Assembly: GCF_001431505.1 (NCBI RefSeq) | Contig: NZ_LDJP01000051.1 | Coordinates: 1-41,411 of the forward strand | Direction: 5' to 3' | Length of the DNA: 41,411 nucleotides | Source: Stenotrophomonas daejeonensis | GTDB lineage: Bacteria; Pseudomonadota; Gammaproteobacteria; Xanthomonadales; Xanthomonadaceae | Part shown: positions 18,988-25,112 of the stretch, piece by piece | Position numbering within the stretch: position 1 is the first letter of the stretch | Layout: every line of letters begins with the position of its first letter | Notes under the pieces: generated by a model | Databases searched by the model: none | Told to the model about the DNA's origin: nothing | What the model saw: only the letters and a program-made list of their open reading frames with translations | Position numbers and translations under genes: made by a program

Positions 18988-19431
18988 TCACCCCCTTTTG
19001 CGTCGTGCCGCCGCATGCCGGCGCGCGAAGTCAGCGGCCAGATCGGCGAGGGTGACTTCCGAGAACCGCTTCAGCAGCAGCGCCTCGGCTTCGGCAATAG
19101 TGCCTTCGAGCGCGGCATTCACCACCTGCTCGACCAGGCACTCCGGTGCCTCGTTGCGGTTGCCGATGGCAAACATGGCCGGTTCGCCCAGTGCTTCGTG
19201 CAACTGGCGAAGGGTGACGGAGCCAAGGTCGGCATGGATGCGCCATCCACCCGCGTGGCCTCGATCCGAAGTCACGATACCTGCCTCCCGCAAATACCCC
19301 ATGGTGCGCCGGACGACGACCGGGTTGGTGCCCAGGCATTGGGCCAGGGCGTCGGAAGTGATCGGCCCCTCCTGCTCGGCCATGTGCAGCAGCGCGTGCA
19401 GGACGGACGACAGGCGGCTGTCGCGTTTCAT
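18988..19431 (-). CDS. Rrf2-family transcriptional regulator without the iron-sulfur cysteine trio
   Basis: The 147-residue protein has an N-terminal winged helix (ITSDALAQCLGTNPVVVRRTMGYLREAGIV) and the beta-wing SDRGHAGGWRI, which define the Rrf2 family. IscR and NsrR use three cysteines in the dimerisation region. Only C32 and C98 are present here, so an iron-sulfur cluster is unlikely and the protein may sense thiols or electrophiles directly, as some YwnA-like members do (inference). It is the first gene of an operon with the oxidoreductase and methyltransferase. A palindrome lies just upstream of its start. Confidence 0.9.
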   Translation of the reverse strand: MKRDSRLSSVLHALLHMAEQEGPITSDALAQCLGTNPVVVRRTMGYLREAGIVTSDRGHAGGWRIHADLGSVTLRQLHEALGEPAMFAIGNRNEAPECLVEQVVNAALEGTIAEAEALLLKRFSEVTLADLAADFARRHAAARRKRG

Positions 19432-19439
19432 GTAACTAA

Positions 19440-19454
19440 CGATGTTTCATATCG
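19440..19454. promoter_or_regulatory. Candidate operator/promoter of the rrf2 operon
   Basis: The 15-base inverted repeat CGATGT-TTC-ATATCG, one mismatch from perfect, ends nine bases before the rrf2 ATG. A minus-strand TTGACA (19467-19462) beside it could be a -35 box, although no good -10 is obvious at 17 bases. A regulator bound here would block transcription or translation start, fitting autorepression. The rest of the gap up to the hexosaminidase stop at 19564 is featureless. Confidence 0.35.
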
Positions 19455-19563
19455 AAGTGCATGTCAAGTCCGATCTGGACCGTGGACTCCGTCAAGCCGA
19501 CTGCGCTTGATACTCAGGACAACTGTCCGTGCCTCCAGAATCAAATGGCCTGGAAATCCACGA

Positions 19564-21060
19564 TCACTTCGCCCAGCCCAGATCCGGCTCGGCGTGGTAG
19601 TCGATACCCATCGCATCCAGATGCCCGCGCAGCGCGCCCACGCGCTGCACGAAGCCGGCGTAACCGCGCTGCCCGGCCGGGCTCCACGCCAGTTCCGCGG
19701 TCGCCGCCAGCCGCGGCCACAGCCGGTTGTCCGCCGCCGCGTCGGTGTGCACCAGCTCCGTCCACAGCGCCGCCTCGATGCCCACCGCGGTCGTGAATGG
19801 CGCCGGGTCGAAGCCGTAGAGCCGCGCCAGCGGCACGCCCTCCTTGCGGCACCAGTCGTAGGTTTCGGGCTGGCCGGCGTAATTGCCGTGGTCGATGTAG
19901 AAATACGAGCACGGCGACAGGATCAGCGGGTGTCCCTTCGCCACCGCCGCACTGATGTCGTAACCATCATTCCAGAGCTGAAACACCACGTCGGGGTTGG
20001 TATCGGCCACCGACCCCTCTTCCCACGCGATGGCGGTGCGCCCCATTTCCTCCACCATCGCCGCGGTGCGGGCCACGAAGTCGGCATACAGCGGGTGCTT
20101 GATCTCGTCGCCGCCGATGTGGATTTCCTTGGACGGGAAAACCGCCAGCACCTCTTCCAGCACGTTGCGGACGAAGGGATACACCACCTCCGGCTTGTCC
20201 AGGCACAGCACGCTGAAACCCACTTCCAGCCCCGAATAGGGCGACAGGTTCTCCACGTCGTCGCAGGCCAGCTCGTTGTACGAGGCCAGCGCCGCCTGCA
20301 CGTGGCCGGGCATGTCGATCTCCGGCACGAGGGTGATACCGCGCGCCTGCGCGTAGGCCACCAACTCTCGCAATTCTTCCTGCGTGTAGAAGCCGCTGCG
20401 GCCGCCCTTGACCGCGCTGGCGCCACCGATCTCCACCAGCTTCGGGTAGCGCTTGATCTCGATGCGCCAGCCCTGGTCGTCGGTCAGGTGCAGGTGCAGC
20501 CGGTTCAACTTGAAGAAGGCCATGCGGTCGATGGTCTTCTGCAGGTATTCGACCGGCAGGAAGCTGCGCGCCACGTCCAGCGAAAGGCCGCGCCAGCGAT
20601 AGGCCGGGGCATCGGTGATGACGACATGCGGCAGCGCGTAACCCGGCTGTGCCCGCGCCGGCAGCAACTGGCGCAGGCTCTGCACCGCATGCAGCAGGCC
20701 GACATCGGTCTGCGCGCTCAGGCGGATGTCGTCGGCCACCACCAGCCGGTAGCCCTCCTCGCCCAGCGCCGCATCCTCCACCAATTGCAGGTGGATGCGC
20801 GTTGCCGCCGCATCATCTCTGGCGATGCCCAGCCCGGCCAGCGCCTCGGCCAATGCGCGCTTCGCATCGGGCGCGGCCTCGGCCGCATCCACCGCCACCG
20901 CGCCGGAAATCTGCAATTCGCCGGGCTGCGTTTCCACCGACTGCGGCACCGGCACGAGATGCAATGGCAAGGCAGCGGCCTGCGACGACGGGCCACACGC
21001 GATGCCCGCGACGGCGAGCAGGCAGGCCAGCAGGGTTTCAGGCTTGATCGGCGATTTCAT
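19564..21060 (-). CDS. GH20 family beta-N-acetylhexosaminidase, exported
   Basis: The 498-residue protein has an N-terminal signal with a possible weak lipobox (GIAC, Cys22), a GH20b-like domain (about 35-150) and the GH20 TIM barrel. The barrel carries YRWRGLSLDVAR, HLHLTDDQGWR, PEIDMPGHVQAAL, and the catalytic pair in HIGGDE at about D318-E319. Substrate-stacking tryptophans (WEEG, FQLWNDG, WTE) are visible. Retaining GH20 enzymes use the substrate acetamido group and release terminal GlcNAc or GalNAc from chitobiose or glycans. The ATG at 21060 gives MKSPIKPETLLACLL; the ribosome-binding site is weak. It probably works in the periplasm or at the outer surface. Confidence 0.93.
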   Translation of the reverse strand: MKSPIKPETLLACLLAVAGIACGPSSQAAALPLHLVPVPQSVETQPGELQISGAVAVDAAEAAPDAKRALAEALAGLGIARDDAAATRIHLQLVEDAALGEEGYRLVVADDIRLSAQTDVGLLHAVQSLRQLLPARAQPGYALPHVVITDAPAYRWRGLSLDVARSFLPVEYLQKTIDRMAFFKLNRLHLHLTDDQGWRIEIKRYPKLVEIGGASAVKGGRSGFYTQEELRELVAYAQARGITLVPEIDMPGHVQAALASYNELACDDVENLSPYSGLEVGFSVLCLDKPEVVYPFVRNVLEEVLAVFPSKEIHIGGDEIKHPLYADFVARTAAMVEEMGRTAIAWEEGSVADTNPDVVFQLWNDGYDISAAVAKGHPLILSPCSYFYIDHGNYAGQPETYDWCRKEGVPLARLYGFDPAPFTTAVGIEAALWTELVHTDAAADNRLWPRLAATAELAWSPAGQRGYAGFVQRVGALRGHLDAMGIDYHAEPDLGWAK

Positions 21061-21187
21061 CTCGGCAGGCAATCCGGGCGAAGGAGTCGCAGGCATTCTG
21101 CATGGCCCCGGCCGGCCCCACCACCCGGATCACCCGCGGCAGGCCAAGCCGCCCTTCCGTACCTGACGAAACACCGGCAAAGCCCGC

Positions 21188-21718
21188 CTACAAGGTCCGC
21201 GTGACGTCGGCGCCACGCCCGGCGAGGAAACCCGCGGCTTCCTGCTGCTGCGCGGTCGAAAGCGCATGGACGACCACCGCGCCGCCACCGGCCGCGATCG
21301 CCTTGCGCACGGCCTGGATGTAGCGATCGTGATCCGGACGCAATGCCACCAGCCCGCCCAGGAACAGGCCGCCGATCGCCCCGTACAGCACCCACCAGCC
21401 GCCCGCGGCCCACGGCGAACTCTCCACGTACGGCACGCCCGCCCACATCATCGCCGCGAACACCAGGCCGCCCACCACCGCGCCGAGCAGGCACAGTTTG
21501 AGGTGCGCGAGCACGATCGTGCGCCAGATGCCGCCGCCTTCCGGCTCCAGCTTGATGTCGACGTCGCGGGTGTCCGCGGTGATCACCTTCACCTGCGCGG
21601 GCTGGAAGCCCAGTTGTTCGACCAGCTCCACCGCCGCCGCCCGCGCCGATGCCGGCATCGGGAAGACCGCAGCCAGCTTGCTGTTGGACACCTCACCGGT
21701 AATGGGATTGTCGGACAT
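21188..21718 (-). CDS. Small membrane protein of unknown function
   Basis: The 176-residue protein begins with a soluble segment of about 60 residues (AAVFPMPASARAAAVELVEQLGF), a pattern seen in several stress-related membrane proteins. Two hydrophobic hairpin segments follow (about 70-98 and 105-128), then a soluble C-terminus predicted as alternating strand and helix (AIAAGGGAVVVHALSTAQQQEAAGFL). I do not recognise a named family with confidence. The start ATG 21718 has a strong CAGGAG ribosome-binding site seven bases upstream. The TAG stop falls in a GTAG followed by GCGGGC, a possible worn repeat. The 127-base gap to the hexosaminidase start shows only GC-rich sequence. Confidence 0.75.
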   Translation of the reverse strand: MSDNPITGEVSNSKLAAVFPMPASARAAAVELVEQLGFQPAQVKVITADTRDVDIKLEPEGGGIWRTIVLAHLKLCLLGAVVGGLVFAAMMWAGVPYVESSPWAAGGWWVLYGAIGGLFLGGLVALRPDHDRYIQAVRKAIAAGGGAVVVHALSTAQQQEAAGFLAGRGADVTRTL

Positions 21719-21846
21719 GGCCAACTCCTGCTACTCGGGATTGCCCTCCGTTTAGCAGTTCCACGGTGGAAAACACGTGAGACGGCATGCCCGTTCGCAA
21801 CGCGTCGTTCACAGGGCGACCGGGGGGGGTTCAGCATCCCTCCACT

Positions 21847-21915
21847 GAAAGAACGGCAGGACAGCCGTCTTTCACGGCGAAGCCACCCAAAGGGTGACGC
21901 ACAAGGATATGCGTC
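21847..21915. other. Structured intergenic segment: four successive hairpins, possible RNA element
   Basis: Four inverted repeats are packed into 69 bases. They are GAAAGAACGGC / GCCGTCTTTC (21847-21873, one bulge), GGC-GAA-GCC (about 21877-21885), CACCC-AAA-GGGTG (21884-21896) and GACGCA-N8-TGCGTC (21896-21915). The last reaches the stop codon of the PAS-GGDEF gene. The segment lies in the leader of the small membrane-protein gene and the tail of the cyclase gene, both on the minus strand. Eight G residues at 21822-21829 follow it in that direction. It does not resemble the GTAG repeats. It could be a small RNA, a leader regulator or a complex terminator. Confidence 0.45.
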
Positions 21916-23536
21916 ATGAAAAAACGCACACGCCCAATGACTGGCTCTTGGCCCGGTACATGGCCGCGTCCGCGGCGCGCAGGTAGTCATCGATGGTCGC
22001 CAGGCCGGATTCGCTGCTGACCAGCCCGATACTCGCACCGCTGGCCACGGTGTGCGCGCCGATCTCATAGGGCACCGCGAGGGCGGCGGCAATCTGCCGG
22101 GCGCGGTCGGCGGCTTCGGCCGGATCGATGGATTCGAGCAGCACGTTGAACTCGTCGCCGCTCATGCGCGCGACCAGATCGACCGTGCGCACGCAGGATT
22201 CGAGCCGGCGCGCCACCTGTTGCAACAACTGGTCGCCCACATGGTGCCCCAGGGTGTCGTTGACAGTCTTGAACCGGTTGAGGTCCAGCAGCAGCACCGC
22301 GAACATCGTGGTGCCACCGCGTGTCGGCACCTCATCGCCTCTCGCGGCCTCGTTCCGGTGCAGCGCGATGGCATGCGCGAGGCGGTCGCGGAACAACGGC
22401 CGGCCGGGCAGGTTGGTCAGGGCATCGTAGGAACTGCCGCGTTCGGCCAGGTCGCTCAACGAACCCGCCATGCGCACGGCGACGCCGTCCTCGAACTCGG
22501 CGACCCCGCGCCAGTTGACCCACACCAGCCGCCCCGAGCGGTGGAACGCGCGGAAATCCACCGAAAAGTTCGGGCTGTCCCCCGACAGGTGCCTGCGGTA
22601 GGCGGCCTGCACCCGCCCGCGGTCATCGGGATCGATCAGCTGCTGGAGAAAATGCCAGCCCCCGTCGTGCACGTGGTGGGTGCCGCCCAGCCCGACGATC
22701 TCGTGGAAGCGCTCGGACGCATGCAGCGCATCCGTCCGCAGGTCCCAATCCCAGATGCCGTCGTTGGAGCCGCGGGTGGCGAGCGAATAGCGGTTGTCGG
22801 AGCGCAGCAGCTCCAGCTCCGTGTTCTTCTGCCGGGTCACGTCGATCATCAGGCCGATCATGCGGTTCGGCCGCCCCGGCTCGACCACCGCGCGGCACAG
22901 GTCGCGCACCCACACCACCTTGCCGGACTTGGCGATCAGCCGGTAACTCATCTCGTAGGCATGGCTGTGCGTGGCGTTGTACGCGGCATCGTCGATGACC
23001 AGGGCTTCCGCCAGATCGTCGGGGTGCACGCGCGAGCGCCAGAAACCCGGATCGGAACGCCATTCCTCCACCGTGTAGCCGAACAGCCGCTCGACCTGCG
23101 GACTCAGGAAGGTATTGCCCACGCCGCGCTCGGCTTCCCAGACGACGCCATCGATGGTTTCCAGCAGGCGCAGGAAGCGCTGGCGGACCTCCACCAGTAC
23201 CTGCTCGGTGACCTCGGTGATCTCGATCAGCACGCCTTGGCGGCTGATCACCCGCTCCGCCGCATCCAACTCCGGGTGGAGCTGCAGCCGCATCCAACGA
23301 TAGTCCGCGTCGGCGAAGCGCAGCCGGAACACCGGCATGCCCGAGCGCAGGGTGCCGACGTCGTCGGGATGCACGAATTCAAGCAGGGACCGGCCGAGCG
23401 CCGTCTCCAGCGGATGGCCGGTGAGCGTGTGCCACGCCGGGTTCAGGTAGGTGATCTCCCACAGCGCATCGGTTTGCACCACCGCCTCGGGCAGGAGTTG
23501 CAGCAGGTGTGCGGAGGGCGTGGAGGTGGTGGGCAT
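21914..23536 (-). CDS. Soluble diguanylate cyclase with three PAS domains (SGDEF active site)
   Basis: The 540-residue protein has three PAS/PAC modules at about 10-115, 120-240 and 250-365. They are recognisable from LNPAWHTLTGH, FGYTVEEWRSDPGFW...VHPDDL and WDWDLRTDALHAS. A GGDEF domain follows (about 370-540). The active-site motif is SGDEF (about 459-463), with serine for the first glycine; several SGDEF enzymes are active, so loss of function should not be assumed. RTVD five residues before it is an intact I-site. There is no signal peptide or membrane segment. The start is ATG 23536. Paired palindromes upstream (23598-23621) may control it. Confidence 0.9.
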   Translation of the reverse strand: MPTTSTPSAHLLQLLPEAVVQTDALWEITYLNPAWHTLTGHPLETALGRSLLEFVHPDDVGTLRSGMPVFRLRFADADYRWMRLQLHPELDAAERVISRQGVLIEITEVTEQVLVEVRQRFLRLLETIDGVVWEAERGVGNTFLSPQVERLFGYTVEEWRSDPGFWRSRVHPDDLAEALVIDDAAYNATHSHAYEMSYRLIAKSGKVVWVRDLCRAVVEPGRPNRMIGLMIDVTRQKNTELELLRSDNRYSLATRGSNDGIWDWDLRTDALHASERFHEIVGLGGTHHVHDGGWHFLQQLIDPDDRGRVQAAYRRHLSGDSPNFSVDFRAFHRSGRLVWVNWRGVAEFEDGVAVRMAGSLSDLAERGSSYDALTNLPGRPLFRDRLAHAIALHRNEAARGDEVPTRGGTTMFAVLLLDLNRFKTVNDTLGHHVGDQLLQQVARRLESCVRTVDLVARMSGDEFNVLLESIDPAEAADRARQIAAALAVPYEIGAHTVASGASIGLVSSESGLATIDDYLRAADAAMYRAKSQSLGVCVFS

Positions 23537-23597
23537 GCGGAATTATGGTCATCGAAGCATGATCGTCCAGTCCAGCACGGCGGCGGGCATGAATGAC

Positions 23598-23621
23598 GTG
23601 ACTGTCACATTTCGGCGAAAT
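23598..23621. promoter_or_regulatory. Two abutting perfect palindromes upstream of the PAS-GGDEF gene
   Basis: GTGAC-T-GTCAC (23598-23608) is directly followed by ATTTCG-G-CGAAAT (23609-23621), 62-85 bases upstream of the cyclase start. Two touching dyads with one-base centres look like binding sites for dimeric regulators. The first resembles a shortened CRP/Clp-type TGTGA-N6-TCACA dyad but has the wrong spacing. The remainder of the 203-base gap shows no other clear element. Confidence 0.4.
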
Positions 23622-23739
23622 GGGAACAGGTCATGCCCTCTTTGGTACAACGCTTTGCAGGCGTGTGGCCCGCGCGCCTATCAGTCGAATCATGCCCCCG
23701 CAATCAATTAAGCGCCCCCTTTTCCTCCTTTCGTTTTCC

Positions 23740-25080
23740 CTAATCGAGTGGAGGCAAGTCAAGGGTTTCGAGTATCTCATTTTTGTCTTGATGACTGAGC
23801 CATATCAAGAAACCTCGATCCACCACATTCAATCGTAAATTCGTTTGATCGTAATCGAGAACGAGAGGCTTAATGTCCTTCTTGACCTGCAGAGCAGCTG
23901 CGGCCTGAAGCGCCTGAGTTATGTTCCCAGCAATCAGATTACTTCCATTTGGATGCTTTCGCACCAGAACACGCCTGATTTCAGCAAGACGGAGTCCCTT
24001 TTCTAGCTGCTCCGCAGTTGCAGCGAAAATTGGATAAAGCAACCACTTATACATCTGCAATTGTGTATCTTGAAACCCATCAGCAAATTGCGTAAGGAAA
24101 GAATTGTACCTCCCCCTTTGATTATTGACTACGGCCCGAACAAGCCCGCCAACATCAACACCGCCACCAACTTCGCGAAGCTCATCCTGAGTTCTGTTTA
24201 TGCCAGCATCTTTACAAATCTTGTGACAGGCCTCCTGAAGAATGGCAACGCTTCCTTCACACTCGACAATCAAACTCTTTTTAGTAGCGCCTGCGAACCG
24301 GATATTCAAGAGCGCCTCGCCAGCCTCCACTACCTCTCCTAATTCCTCAGGCTTCCATTCATCCGCATCAATAGCTGTCACCCGACCACTAAGATCACCA
24401 TTATAAACAGTCAACCTATTTTCTTCGAGCCACACACCGACAACTATGAAACAAAATTTCGAGGCCTCATGAAAAGCCTTGAGAGAAACAGAAAAATCTT
24501 TCTGCGTCTCAACTGGCAAATAATGAAAATCCTCTAGAACGATGTATTTATTAAAGCCAATCTCAGTCAATGCAGCGATTATGTCATTCACATCCCCAGC
24601 TTCAATTTCCAACGCCTTCGTGACAACTTCTTTTGCATCCAACTTGTCTTTCGAGCCCCCAACATCGACTCCTACACCCAAGGATTTGACGGAAAATTTC
24701 GCCTCAATTTTCTGCCTACCTTCAGACGTCTTTTTTGTAGAAAGAGTAATTTCGTATCCAGCACGCTTCAAAATGTTGGAATGAAGATCAGAAAGATCCC
24801 ACTTATTTGAGCAATGAACAGTAATGTAGTCAGCGTCATTTAAACAATGCTTACGCAGAGATGTCTTACCTTGCTTAGAACTACCAAATACAACAATGTG
24901 CTTCTCTCTTGTAAGGTTCTCTACGAATTTTGAATCGACTTTCTCTCGCCCAACATAATTCATTGGCAAATCACGGGAAATGCCAAAAACGTCATCGGTC
25001 ATATGCACGACTTCTGCGGGCATCGCTTCCTCCAATTGAGTCTTACCTCCGCTTAACAAGCGGAAGAATCTTCCCAGCAT
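23740..25080 (-). CDS. AT-rich P-loop NTPase (STAND/Orc1-like AAA), unknown function, horizontally acquired
   Basis: The 446-residue protein has Walker A FGSSKQGKTS (G66-T73), Walker B YIVLEDFHYLP (about 179-189), a sensor-1-like FCFIVVGVWLEENRL and the conserved stretch GDLSGRVTAIDADEWKPEEL. The C-terminal part (about 350-446) looks like a winged helix ending in LDYDQTNLRLNVVDRGFLIWL. This is the build of STAND or archaeal-type AAA ATPases, often regulatory or conflict-related; no effector domain is fused. Hand-counted 60-base lines run from 37 to 50 percent GC, against 63 percent in a neighbouring icmF line. Codon use is AT-rich throughout. The ATG at 25080 has a good AGAGG ribosome-binding site and lies 32 bases after the icmF stop, so it may ride on icmF transcription. 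Confidence 0.8.
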   Translation of the reverse strand: MLGRFFRLLSGGKTQLEEAMPAEVVHMTDDVFGISRDLPMNYVGREKVDSKFVENLTREKHIVVFGSSKQGKTSLRKHCLNDADYITVHCSNKWDLSDLHSNILKRAGYEITLSTKKTSEGRQKIEAKFSVKSLGVGVDVGGSKDKLDAKEVVTKALEIEAGDVNDIIAALTEIGFNKYIVLEDFHYLPVETQKDFSVSLKAFHEASKFCFIVVGVWLEENRLTVYNGDLSGRVTAIDADEWKPEELGEVVEAGEALLNIRFAGATKKSLIVECEGSVAILQEACHKICKDAGINRTQDELREVGGGVDVGGLVRAVVNNQRGRYNSFLTQFADGFQDTQLQMYKWLLYPIFAATAEQLEKGLRLAEIRRVLVRKHPNGSNLIAGNITQALQAAAALQVKKDIKPLVLDYDQTNLRLNVVDRGFLIWLSHQDKNEILETLDLPPLD

Positions 25081-25101
25081 GTTTTACCTCTAAGCGGAAG
25101 A
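25043..25101. repeat. Imperfect direct repeat spanning the NTPase start
   Basis: On the plus strand, TTACCTC followed by AAGCGGAAGA occurs twice, ending at 25067 and 25101. In the first copy the two parts are separated by CGCTTAAC, which creates a perfect hairpin CCGCTT-AAC-AAGCGG (25049-25063). The repeats bracket the NTPase ribosome-binding site and first codons, at the border between icmF and the AT-rich gene. Confidence 0.5.
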
Positions 25102-25112
25102 GCCGCGCCCGC

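Noticed and set aside
21719-21913. c-di-GMP riboswitch beside the cyclase gene
   Set aside because: Some short words resemble the GEMM core, but the conserved loops and stem arrangement do not fit, and the leader belongs to the membrane-protein gene. Kept only as an unassigned structured element.
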